In this document: positions 7,488 to 13,999 of the stretch, piece by piece
Layout of the letters: the number at the start of each line of letters is the position of its first letter
Numbering within the stretch: position 1 is the stretch's first letter
Source: a virus
DNA length: 40,158 nucleotides
Strand: one strand, 5' to 3'
Virus record (IMG/VR): IMGVR_UViG_3300037093_000073
Location: 1 to 40,158 of that record
The notes under the pieces: generated by a model
What the model saw: only the letters and a program-made list of their open reading frames with translations
Databases searched by the model: none
Told to the model about the DNA's origin: nothing
Program-made: the position numbers and the translations under genes

Positions 7488-7511
7488 CCCCCGAAACGCA
7501 AGTGACGGGGG
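7488..7511 (-). terminator. Hairpin with a T run on the minus strand
   Basis: CCCCCG (7488-7493) pairs with CGGGGG (7506-7511) around a 12-base loop. Immediately upstream is a run of A, so reading minus the stem is followed by a long T run, which is a convincing intrinsic terminator. On the plus strand the tail is A-rich. It could end an antisense transcript, or stop minus-strand transcription from entering the replication operon. Confidence 0.5.
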
Positions 7512-7618
7512 AAAAACTCTTCTACATTCAAGGAGTCAAAAGGTGAAAAGGCTTTTGACATCTAAGATTTAACAAAATGATGAAAATAGTGCAAGACAAA
7601 AAATATTTAGGCTGATAA

Positions 7619-7936
7619 ATGTTCAATATGATTAAGCACAAATACCGAGCCAAATCCTGTGAAGCTGATGGAAAGAAATTTCCCTCCAAGCTTGAGCGCT
7701 CTTATTACAATCAATTGAAGCTTCGCCAGCAAAACGGCGAAGTCTTGTTTTTCCTTTTGCAAACCCCTTTCATGCTACCAGGAAATATTAAATATGTCGT
7801 TGATTTTACCGTATTTTTATCCGACGGAACAGTAGAATTTATTGACTGTAAAGGTTTTATGACCCCTATGTCAGCGCTAAAAATTAAGCAAGTAGAAGAG
7901 CTTTATCCGGTAACTATTAAAATTGTGACGAAATAG
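7619..7936 (+). CDS. DUF1064-like phage nuclease-fold protein, 105 aa
   Basis: The product fits the DUF1064 pattern: HKYRAKSCEADGKKFPSKLE, then YYNQLKLRQ, a Q-x-PF segment, YVVDFTVFLSDG, FIDCKGFMTP and KIKQVEELYP. The order E...VDF...DxKG is the PD-(D/E)XK active-site layout (likely E26, D62 and D75/K77), so a Holliday-junction or other DNA-processing nuclease is plausible. The start at 7619 has TTTAGG upstream; ATG 7628 is possible. About 140 bases before it carry the hairpin and only very short frames. Confidence 0.75.
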   Translation: MFNMIKHKYRAKSCEADGKKFPSKLERSYYNQLKLRQQNGEVLFFLLQTPFMLPGNIKYVVDFTVFLSDGTVEFIDCKGFMTPMSALKIKQVEELYPVTIKIVTK

Positions 7937-7938
7937 CC

Positions 7939-8214
7939 ATGCATAATTGTAATAAGAGCTTCAAAGATGAGCCTTTGGAAAAAACTGCTGCTTTGCGAAT
8001 CAAATGGAAAAAACAGGACGTCAGGGAATTTAAGAAAATTAAAAGACGATGGCGTACTTTTATTGCTTATAGGACTCGCCTCGGATGGGCAAATTCCATA
8101 AGAATAAATAAAAAGTATTGGATAACTCCCTTAGAGCGTGAAGACTTGATGGACGACGTTATCCAATTTTGTGAAAATTTATTAAGAGAATATAAACGTG
8201 ATAGGAAATATTGA
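7939..8214 (+). CDS. Basic hypothetical protein, 91 aa, paralogue of the next gene
   Basis: The protein is strongly basic (KWKKQDVREFKKIKRRWRTF). Its end (KKYWITPLEREDLMDDVIQF) resembles the end of the next gene product (HWITMVKREEMIEKLFSY), so the two look like a tandem duplication. The basic charge and RLGWANSIRI segment suggest nucleic-acid binding. No family is recognised. It starts two bases after the DUF1064 gene stop. Confidence 0.6.
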   Translation: MHNCNKSFKDEPLEKTAALRIKWKKQDVREFKKIKRRWRTFIAYRTRLGWANSIRINKKYWITPLEREDLMDDVIQFCENLLREYKRDRKY

Positions 8215-8222
8215 GGTAGGGT

Positions 8223-8411
8223 ATGTTTAGCGAAATCGATGTAAAGAATATCAAGAAAATGAAAAATAACTGGTATAGTTTCAAATACGAAAGAAACATG
8301 CCTAAATACCAAGGAGTTATAAGCCCTCACTGGATTACAATGGTTAAGCGTGAAGAAATGATCGAAAAACTTTTTTCTTATTGTGAAAAACTCATAAAGG
8401 ACGTCGAATGA
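8223..8411 (+). CDS. Hypothetical protein, 62 aa, paralogue of the previous gene
   Basis: ATG 8223 follows GAGGTAGGGT. The C-terminal half (WITMVKREEMIEKLFSYCEK) aligns with the end of the 91-aa upstream protein, while the N-terminal basic part is shorter. It overlaps the next gene by four bases (ATGA). The function is unknown. Confidence 0.6.
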   Translation: MFSEIDVKNIKKMKNNWYSFKYERNMPKYQGVISPHWITMVKREEMIEKLFSYCEKLIKDVE

Positions 8412-8674
8412 ATGAAATACAACTTACTGATGACCAGATCATCGATTTAATATTTGAAAGAAAAATTGATTTAGGACAGACTAAAATTTCGTGTGATAAT
8501 TCTTTTCATGAGATTTTGGGCAAGCTCGAACAGAGGTTATGCTATGGAAAAATCCCTAGAAGTAAGAATTCAGCACTTTGCAGAAACGATGACAAATCGA
8601 ATACAGGAACTAGAGTCGAAGTTGTTGGTCGGCCAGTGTCAACAAGAAGAAAGAAAGTGTATGATCTTGTCTGA
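8408..8674 (+). CDS. Hypothetical protein, 88 aa, overlapping the next gene
   Basis: The first ~45 residues (MNEIQLTDDQIIDLIFERK..., SFHEILGKLEQRL) look like normal acidic helical coding sequence and start by ATGA coupling. From about residue 46 the composition changes (basic, Ser/Arg-rich) where the 8544 gene begins in another frame. Either two genes overlap by about 130 bases, or one ancestral gene suffered a frameshift near 8540. Confidence 0.45.
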   Translation: MNEIQLTDDQIIDLIFERKIDLGQTKISCDNSFHEILGKLEQRLCYGKIPRSKNSALCRNDDKSNTGTRVEVVGRPVSTRRKKVYDLV

Positions 8675-8741
8675 ATGTTGCGCCGAATTACTTGAAAAAT
8701 TTGAGTATATTTTTGAAGACATTTTATATACAGAAAATTAG
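8544..8741 (+). CDS. Hypothetical helical protein, 65 aa
   Basis: ATG 8544 has GAGG seven bases upstream and lies inside the previous gene in another frame. The product (MEKSLEVRIQHFAETMTNRI...) is a charged helix with three Cys in a row of helices (KCMILSECCAELL). It could also be the C-terminal part of the gene starting at 8408 if a frameshift occurs. The function is unknown. Confidence 0.5.
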   Translation: MEKSLEVRIQHFAETMTNRIQELESKLLVGQCQQEERKCMILSECCAELLEKFEYIFEDILYTEN

Positions 8742-8816
8742 ACTTATGATATGTTGCAGGTATTAGTAAAACGACCTGTCAATATGTTGTGAGCTATTAT
8801 AAACAAGGTTAAGTAA

Positions 8817-8918
8817 ATGGAAATACCCGTTTATTTTGCAATTTTTTTTGCTGGGTTTTTGTGTGGGCTCCTCGCCTCTTTGGTATGGGACTCCTCCGGA
8901 AACAAACCCGTAGCATAA
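8817..8918 (+). CDS. Single-span membrane micropeptide, 33 aa
   Basis: ATG 8817 follows AAGGTTAAGTA. The peptide has one hydrophobic segment (VYFAIFFAGFLCGLLASLVW) and a short polar tail (DSSGNKPVA). It lies just upstream of the outer-membrane protein gene. The 75 bases before it hold no longer frame and no clear promoter. The function is unknown. Confidence 0.55.
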   Translation: MEIPVYFAIFFAGFLCGLLASLVWDSSGNKPVA

Positions 8919-8936
8919 ACAACTTAAGGAAGATTT

Positions 8937-9515
8937 ATGAAAAAGATTATTTTTAGCTTATTATTTGCATTCCCGATTTTTTTATCTGCGTCTCAATATA
9001 TCGGTATTCACGGGGGGCCAGATCATGGACATGACACCGACCGATCAAATTCTGGTCAAAAAATGGGATTCGCAATTGGGGGTATTTACGGATATGATTT
9101 TAACAATCAATTCAGGGGAGAGGTTGAAGTTTCTTATAGACAAGCCCATAAACGAACCGTCTACAAAGACAAACTAATCGACCAACTTTTTTCCAGAACT
9201 TACGAATCTAAACATTCAACCGCCTTTATGGTTAATGCATGTTATGACATGTCTCAGCTGGCGATGTACAATCTAAACCCATTTATTGGCGGCGGAATAG
9301 GATTCACCAACAACGTAACTCAATACAAAGCTAAGTATGACGACCATGTTGATAGCGAAAAACGAAGAGATTCTGATTTTGCTTGGCAATTATTAGCAGG
9401 CGTGTCATATCCAATACAAGAAGGTGTCAAAGCAAATATTCGCTATTGTTATCATCAAGGGCAACAGCACACCAAAAGTCATGCTGTTACACTTGGTTTA
9501 GTAAAAGCGTTTTAA
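8937..9515 (+). CDS. Secreted outer-membrane beta-barrel protein, 192 aa
   Basis: The first ~19 residues (MKKIIFSLLFAFPIFLSAS) are a clear signal peptide with an AxA-like cleavage site. The mature part alternates hydrophobic and polar residues in strands ending in aromatics (FRGEVEVSYRQAH, LNPFIGGGIGFTNN, WQLLAGVSYPIQEG, VKANIRYCYHQG) and finishes LGLVKAF. A terminal Phe is the usual BAM recognition signal. This fits the OmpA/Opa-like eight-strand barrel group. A phage gene for a host outer-membrane protein could block receptors (superinfection exclusion) or alter the cell surface. AAGGAAG precedes the ATG. It is the strongest hint of a Gram-negative host. Confidence 0.8.
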   Translation: MKKIIFSLLFAFPIFLSASQYIGIHGGPDHGHDTDRSNSGQKMGFAIGGIYGYDFNNQFRGEVEVSYRQAHKRTVYKDKLIDQLFSRTYESKHSTAFMVNACYDMSQLAMYNLNPFIGGGIGFTNNVTQYKAKYDDHVDSEKRRDSDFAWQLLAGVSYPIQEGVKANIRYCYHQGQQHTKSHAVTLGLVKAF

Positions 9516-9634
9516 TTTTTGAGGGCAGGCGAAATTGACTTTATCGTACAGCGTTAATCTTAAAACTAACCTGTCCTTAATTTACGTCTCTAAATATGTT
9601 AGAAGATTATTTACCAGAATTTCAAGAGGGTTAC

Positions 9635-9769
9635 ATGGATAAAGAATATCAAAAGTTGGGCCGTGAGGCAAAGAAAATTGAAAAGGATACTAAAGAAGTC
9701 CTAAAGAAAGACAAGGGCCGTGACAAAATTATCGATAAAGCTAAAGAGAAGATGAAAGGCAAATGCTAA
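9635..9769 (+). CDS. Small highly charged Lys-rich protein, 44 aa
   Basis: ATG 9635 has AGAGGG four bases upstream; an ATG at 9596 in the same frame would add 13 residues but lacks a ribosome site. The product is a repeated Lys/Asp/Glu helix (EAKKIEKDTKEVLKKDKG) ending in Cys. Its stop overlaps the next ATG (TAATG). The function is unknown. Confidence 0.55.
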   Translation: MDKEYQKLGREAKKIEKDTKEVLKKDKGRDKIIDKAKEKMKGKC

Positions 9770-10041
9770 TGCAATGGGACCAATATAATTCAGAAAAAGC
9801 GATTATGCGAGCAGGTAAGCTTTTTCTGTTTAAAATATTCTCAAAATATTTAGTCGATGATGTTTTATCAGGTGATGATGCTTTAAAAATATTAGACACT
9901 CTAGGGATTCCTATTAACATCATAAAACTTTTAGCAAATTCCCATGGTTTGACTGTTGACCAAGAAGAATTTGAAAAACTTTACATTCATCGTGAAAGAT
10001 CGATTGCATGTGCGACGCCTAAATGCGAGGCTGAATGCTAA
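9769..10041 (+). CDS. Hypothetical protein, 90 aa
   Basis: The start is taken as ATG 9769, which overlaps the upstream stop (TAATG) with AAAGG at workable distance; ATG 9763 is the alternative. The protein is helical (FKIFSKYLVDDVLSGDDAL, ILDTLGIPINIIKLLA) and ends with two Cys pairs (CATPKCEAEC), which may bind metal. No family is recognised. Confidence 0.6.
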   Translation: MQWDQYNSEKAIMRAGKLFLFKIFSKYLVDDVLSGDDALKILDTLGIPINIIKLLANSHGLTVDQEEFEKLYIHRERSIACATPKCEAEC

Positions 10042-10151
10042 TAGATTATTCGAATGACGCATTATCTATGATTTTACTGATAGGTATCGCAACAGGATAC
10101 CTGTTTCATGTCCTATACATTCTCATTAAGAGTATAAAACCAGATGATTGA
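10035..10151 (+). CDS. Single-span membrane micropeptide, 38 aa
   Basis: ATG 10035 overlaps the end of the previous gene by seven bases and has GAGG four bases upstream. It encodes one hydrophobic span (LSMILLIGIATGYLFHVLYI) with a basic tail (KSIKPDD). It overlaps the next gene by eight bases. The function is unknown. Confidence 0.55.
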   Translation: MLIDYSNDALSMILLIGIATGYLFHVLYILIKSIKPDD

Positions 10152-10413
10152 TACAAGTGAATATCCTTTAGGTATTGATTATTTTCCTCCAATATCTTCA
10201 ACTTTTCCTAAAACTTTATCCGCAACATGCTCCGAACTTACTATAACAATTAGAGATAGTGAAAAGACTCAAAAAACTAAACACCTCGTTTATGATAACT
10301 ATTATCTAAACCCCGATGACCCCGTAATCAAAGCAATCATCTCTCAAGCCCTGGTTGAATTTAACGCAGAGCCTGAGAGTGTGAAGATACGTGTTAATCT
10401 TGAGGTTCTCTGA
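10144..10413 (+). CDS. Hypothetical protein, 89 aa
   Basis: It starts inside the end of the micropeptide gene. The product has beta-type stretches (SELTITIRDSEK) and ends SVKIRVNLEVL. No family is recognised. It ends convergently, overlapping the minus-strand gene at 10394 by 20 bases, and closes the plus-strand early cluster. Confidence 0.6.
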   Translation: MIDTSEYPLGIDYFPPISSTFPKTLSATCSELTITIRDSEKTQKTKHLVYDNYYLNPDDPVIKAIISQALVEFNAEPESVKIRVNLEVL

Positions 10414-10621
10414 GAATTGCATAGATTAACGCTAATGCTCCCTCTAGGTCTAAATATGTCACAAAGGATGATCTAACATGCGGGGGAAGATCTTCACTGT
10501 ATTTGATGGTATCAAGCAACATTGCAAGCAATTCATCTCTACGCCCGCCAATCTTAACTTTGTGTTCACTATCATGAGCCTTTTCTTGGTTTATTTCGTC
10601 CTTACTTTCTTGCCCTAACAT
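10394..10621 (-). CDS. Hypothetical protein, 75 aa
   Basis: This is the last gene of the 11421-10394 minus operon. The N-terminal 25 residues are charged and probably disordered; the rest is helical (RRDELLAMLLDTIKYSEDLP, LDLEGALALIYAILRE). Overlapping stops with the plus-strand gene suggest tight packing. No function is recognised. Confidence 0.55.
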   Translation of the reverse strand: MLGQESKDEINQEKAHDSEHKVKIGGRRDELLAMLLDTIKYSEDLPPHVRSSFVTYLDLEGALALIYAILREPQD

Positions 10622-10697
10622 AAAATCATCCTTATTTAAATTGTAAAGTTTTTATTTTACTCACTCGTGAAAATGAGGTTTGTTCATCGCAAAAACA

Positions 10698-10970
10698 TCA
10701 TGCTAGCACATAAATCTGATAATCTATCTCATCCCATAGCTCATTTTCATTTATTCGAAATATATCTCGTTCACCTGTTTTACTCCATCCTATGATCGTT
10801 AGCTCGTAATCATAAATTATAGCTTTAGATTTTTTATCATCTTCATTTATATCGTCAATCTCTCTCGTCCTATATAGTGAACGATCTATTATTTGAATTT
10901 CATCATACCCTAATGATGTTTGATATCCTTCGGGCATATTTGGATTTAATTTAAATGTTAACCCTATCAT
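10698..10970 (-). CDS. Hypothetical protein, 90 aa
   Basis: ATG 10970 has GGAGTCAAG directly upstream, a leader repeated before two other genes of this operon. The product mixes beta-like strands with acidic loops (DYELTIIGWSKTGERDIFRI). It overlaps the preceding gene by four bases. No family is recognised. The ~75 bases after it hold no gene. Confidence 0.6.
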   Translation of the reverse strand: MIGLTFKLNPNMPEGYQTSLGYDEIQIIDRSLYRTREIDDINEDDKKSKAIIYDYELTIIGWSKTGERDIFRINENELWDEIDYQIYVLA

Positions 10971-11179
10971 TTCTTGACTCCACTTTCATTAGGTTTTTTA
11001 AATCTGATTACCAATTCCTCAAAGCATATTTCATTTTCATATATTGCAAATGACTTGCTTGGAATTACTGTCTCTAGTCTTATCTTATTTTTGCCTTCAG
11101 GTAGATATCCGATAAATGCATTATAATCTGATTCATTCTCGAATTTTGTAATATTTCCTAGTTTAATTATCCTGAACAT
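10967..11179 (-). CDS. Hypothetical protein, 70 aa
   Basis: ATG 11179 follows AGGAGTCAAG. The product (MFRIIKLGNITKFENESDYN...) is a small mixed alpha-beta protein without recognised family. It lies in the minus-strand accessory operon between a hairpin (11198-11210) and the 90-aa gene. Confidence 0.6.
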   Translation of the reverse strand: MFRIIKLGNITKFENESDYNAFIGYLPEGKNKIRLETVIPSKSFAIYENEICFEELVIRFKKPNESGVKK

Positions 11180-11197
11180 TCCTTGACTCCTAATTAA

Positions 11198-11210
11198 GGG
11201 GGTCGCCCCC
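11198..11210 (-). terminator. Short GC hairpin between minus-strand genes, possible attenuator
   Basis: Reading minus, GGGGG-CGA-CCCCC is followed by TTAATTAGG. The stem is short and the U tract weak, so it probably reduces rather than ends transcription from the 11218 gene into the next. Confidence 0.35.
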
Positions 11211-11217
11211 CTGTTGT

Positions 11218-11421
11218 TTATTCAGCTCTTAATGCAAATGTTACGATATCATCTAGCGTTAATCCTGCTTTCTCTAGAGCGTTTAACTTGCCCTCCGCTT
11301 GATCATCATCAAACTTGCTGTTGATAAAGTCAAAGATCTCCTCTTTATCTAATTGCCTCTTAAACATTTCGCCTGTTTCCATGTTGATCATTAGCTCGTG
11401 TGTGTAATTTTGTACTATCAT
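11218..11421 (-). CDS. Hypothetical protein, 67 aa, first gene of the accessory operon
   Basis: ATG 11421 follows GGAGTCAAG. The product starts with a beta segment (YTHELMINMETGEMFKRQLD) and continues as acidic helices ending DIVTFALRAE. No family is recognised. It is the first gene behind the operator-containing promoter at 11519-11548. Confidence 0.6.
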   Translation of the reverse strand: MIVQNYTHELMINMETGEMFKRQLDKEEIFDFINSKFDDDQAEGKLNALEKAGLTLDDIVTFALRAE

Positions 11422-11518
11422 GTCTTGACTCCATTATCCGTTTATGTTATTTATTGACCTAAGTAGCTCAAACTTGGGGCTTTATACCCTAACAAGCGAA
11501 CTTGCTTTCTTACTTATC

Positions 11519-11548
11519 AATATATCATATGATCTGATTTAAGATCAA
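11519..11548 (-). promoter_or_regulatory. Predicted minus-strand promoter with GATC palindrome
   Basis: Read minus: TTGATC (11548-11543), 18 bases, TATATT (11524-11519). The palindrome GATCTGATTTAAGATC (11531-11546) covers the -35 and the spacer. The layout matches the plus promoter at 4723 (TTGATC overlapping a GATC palindrome), and the downstream bases match the minus promoter at 4680. The phage repressor may bind here. No clear plus-strand promoter for the terminase was found in 11422-11602. Confidence 0.55.
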
Positions 11549-11602
11549 GCGATATGTGTAGAAAGATAAAATAGATCATAAACCATTGATGTCACAGATA
11601 TT

Positions 11603-12010
11603 ATGTCAAGACCTGAAAAGATAATCGATTGGAATAGGGTAGATGATTTACTCAAAGCTGGATGTTTAGGCACTGAAATTGCAGCAACATTTGACGTGCA
11701 TCCACAGACCTTTTATAGCAGAGTGGAAGAAAAATATAACTGTAGTTTCACTCATTATTCTCAAGAAAGACGTGCACTTGGTGAGTCATTGATAAGAGAA
11801 AAGCAATTTCAAAAGGCTTTAGGACTCACGGACACAGGCGATAACACAATGCTAATATGGCTTGGAAAGAATAGACTCGGCCAACGCAATGAGGATAAAC
11901 TCTCCATAGTCACACAAGAGCAACAGACTACACTTGATAAGACTATGGATATGGTTGACTTTCTTCAGAATAAACAAGATGATATAGACCCAAAAGAGAA
12001 TGTTGAATGA
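11603..12010 (+). CDS. terS: Terminase small subunit, 135 aa
   Basis: The N-terminal helix-turn-helix (VDDLLKAGCLGTEIAATFDV followed by HPQTFYSRVEEKY) is the DNA-binding domain found in many terminase small subunits. The middle (MLIWLGKNRLGQR) is the usual hallmark before the oligomerisation part, and the C-terminus is acidic and flexible. The protein recognises the packaging site and delivers it to the large subunit, whose gene overlaps its end by four bases. The ATG has no strong ribosome site; a long untranslated leader precedes it. Confidence 0.85.
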   Translation: MSRPEKIIDWNRVDDLLKAGCLGTEIAATFDVHPQTFYSRVEEKYNCSFTHYSQERRALGESLIREKQFQKALGLTDTGDNTMLIWLGKNRLGQRNEDKLSIVTQEQQTTLDKTMDMVDFLQNKQDDIDPKENVE

Positions 12011-13308
12011 GAGAGCCTCTCTCCCCAAAACAACTTCAATTTATTATCAATTCAAAAGCTAAATGGAACCTTGCTCATGGTAGCGTTAGAACGGGTAAAA
12101 CCGTGGGTACTACGTTCGCATTCATGCACAAGGTTGATAGGTGCGTCGACTCTAAGATATACATTGTCGGTCATACCTTTGACACGGCTTATCGTAACGT
12201 TGTCCGCTTGTTGCTGGAGTCTCCGGAGCTGGCTATATTTCGCCCGTTCTGTTCATGGTCCGGTAAAAAGCTATTGTACAAAGATAAAGTTATATCCGTG
12301 CTTGGCGCGAAGGATGAAGGAGCTATTGGCAACTTCCAAGGCTTGACTATGAGCCTGTGCTATTGCGATGAAATGACATTGTACCCTGAATCTATCATAG
12401 ACATGATCGATACTCGTTTGAGTGAACCCTGGTCGCAAGGCTTTGCAGCCATGAACCCTTCATATCCATCTCATAAGCTTAAAGCATGGATAGACCAGGC
12501 GGAAGCTGGCAATCCTGATTACTACGCGCTTCATTTCATACTTGAAGATAATCCTTATCTCGAGCAATCATATAAGGACAGGCTTAAGAACTCACTCACA
12601 GGAATCTTTTACAAACGGAATTACCTTGGTTTATGGTGCCTCGCTGAAGGGTCTATCTTTGATTTTTTCGACCCCAAAATCCATGTCGTACCCAAACCCC
12701 CTAGAGCTGCTGAATATTGGATTGCTGCTATTGATTACGGTGCTGTTAATCCTTTTGCTTGTTTACTTATTGGTGTAAGCACAGGCCGATATACACAGGA
12801 AGGAAAGAAACTATGGGTAGAAAAAGAATACTATTGGGACCCTGCAAAGCGTGAACGCCAAAAGACTAACAGCGAGTTTGCCGATGATGTGCAAGCTTTC
12901 CTTGAAGCTTACGATGTTAAAAACGTATATATTGACCCTTCAGCGGCAGCCTTTAAAGTCGAAATGAGAAAGAGGGGAATACATATGGTTGATGCGAACA
13001 ACGAGGTTCTCGATGGAATTACAATGATGACATCTGAAATGAAGCGCGGAACCATTGTTATCTGTGATGAGTGCAAGAATCTAATCAGAGAAATAGAAAC
13101 ATACGTGTGGGACCAAAAGGCAGCTATAAAGGGTTGGGATGAGCCTTTAAAGAAGGATGACCATGCTGTAGATGCATTACGCTACGCCATAGCCACCCAC
13201 CATGTTTCGGTATATGACCCATACAAACACAAAGACATTAATCCGGGCCGAATGGTCAATACTTTCGACAACGGAAGGGAAATAAGGCAGCCCCCCCGCT
13301 CATTTTAG
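12007..13308 (+). CDS. terL: Terminase large subunit (packaging ATPase/nuclease), 433 aa
   Basis: The N-terminal ATPase has Walker A GSVRTGKT (25-32) and Walker B MSLCYCDE (115-122, D121 and catalytic E122). The C-terminal RNase H-like nuclease shows three acidic motifs: IAAIDYGA (D243), VYIDPS (D310) and HAVDALRYA (D389). Length and motif spacing fit the PBSX/Terminase_3 type. The enzyme cuts concatemers and pumps DNA into the prohead through the portal. It starts by ATGA coupling to the small subunit. A minus-strand cassette separates it from the portal gene, an unusual gap in the late module. Confidence 0.93.
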   Translation: MREPLSPKQLQFIINSKAKWNLAHGSVRTGKTVGTTFAFMHKVDRCVDSKIYIVGHTFDTAYRNVVRLLLESPELAIFRPFCSWSGKKLLYKDKVISVLGAKDEGAIGNFQGLTMSLCYCDEMTLYPESIIDMIDTRLSEPWSQGFAAMNPSYPSHKLKAWIDQAEAGNPDYYALHFILEDNPYLEQSYKDRLKNSLTGIFYKRNYLGLWCLAEGSIFDFFDPKIHVVPKPPRAAEYWIAAIDYGAVNPFACLLIGVSTGRYTQEGKKLWVEKEYYWDPAKRERQKTNSEFADDVQAFLEAYDVKNVYIDPSAAAFKVEMRKRGIHMVDANNEVLDGITMMTSEMKRGTIVICDECKNLIREIETYVWDQKAAIKGWDEPLKKDDHAVDALRYAIATHHVSVYDPYKHKDINPGRMVNTFDNGREIRQPPRSF

Positions 13309-13610
13309 CTTTTCTTCTTAGATCTTAACTCATCCACAAACTTCATAATCTCCATTTGCACCTCAGTGGAATGACATTCGGGACAAGTTTCTTCTTCATC
13401 ATCTTGTTTATCCTCTATCATCTTGATAGCAAAAAGCATCTTTTCTTTTAAATCCGCTAAGAAAACAAACAATTCACCAATCACACTATCATGACCTTGA
13501 AAAGCGTGCTTCAACGCCTCAAGCTTGCAATCTCGCTCGTAAAACTTCTTATCAACTTCTTTCATGACCTCAGCCATTAACTCAGTCATTTTCATTAGTT
13601 GTGGCGCCAT
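13305..13610 (-). CDS. Hypothetical coiled-coil protein with zinc-ribbon-like Cys, 101 aa
   Basis: ATG 13610 follows GGGGATAAA. Residues 1-65 are helical with heptad character; CPECHSTEVQ (about 76-85) has one CxxC pair. The end is basic (RSKKKS). It ends in a four-base overlap with the terminase stop. It belongs to the minus-strand trio between terminase and portal. Confidence 0.6.
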   Translation of the reverse strand: MAPQLMKMTELMAEVMKEVDKKFYERDCKLEALKHAFQGHDSVIGELFVFLADLKEKMLFAIKMIEDKQDDEEETCPECHSTEVQMEIMKFVDELRSKKKS

Positions 13611-13618
13611 TTTATCCC

Positions 13619-13903
13619 CTATGGTACTCGAGCTTTTAATATCTCGAATTGATTTAGAATTTCTTTCAACTTATAATCGATTATATCGAGTCGAACTGCT
13701 AAGCCAGTGAAACCGAATGCTTCTCTTTCAGCTGTATAATTATCATCATCTTCATCTTCATCTTCTTTATCTTTAAGTTCAGCGCACACTCTATTTGCCA
13801 GTTCCAGATAATCTATGCGGTCACTAAGAGTATTTACCTTATCTATAAATATTTCTAGCAAATGTTGCACTGTGACATCAATCGTTTTTTTACCTTTTCC
13901 CAC
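13619..13903 (-). CDS. Hypothetical coiled-coil protein, 94 aa
   Basis: The start is taken as GTG 13903, five bases after AAGGAG; the frame opens earlier at a TTG (13939) without a ribosome site. The product has a heptad helix (HLLEIFIDKVNTLSDRIDYL), a very acidic loop (DKEDEDEDDDNY) and a second helix. The function is unknown. It resembles its two neighbours in general character. Confidence 0.55.
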   Translation of the reverse strand: MGKGKKTIDVTVQHLLEIFIDKVNTLSDRIDYLELANRVCAELKDKEDEDEDDDNYTAEREAFGFTGLAVRLDIIDYKLKEILNQFEILKARVP

Positions 13904-13999
13904 TTTATCTCCTTGTGTATCTATTGTTTTAGTTCGCAACTGTATGTTGCCTCGTTGCCATTCTAGGCATTCGTTTAAGTTTCATGACTTCTGATGGAC

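Noticed and set aside
7542-7618. Tiny frames after GGAG sites (9 and 12 codons) before the DUF1064 gene
   Set aside because: They are too short to separate from chance, and no leader-peptide or attenuator structure could be built around them.
9521-9585. Long-range pairing AGGGCAGG / CCTGTCCT after the outer-membrane protein gene
   Set aside because: The arms are about 45 bases apart with a G-U pair and no T run; too weak to call a terminator or riboswitch.
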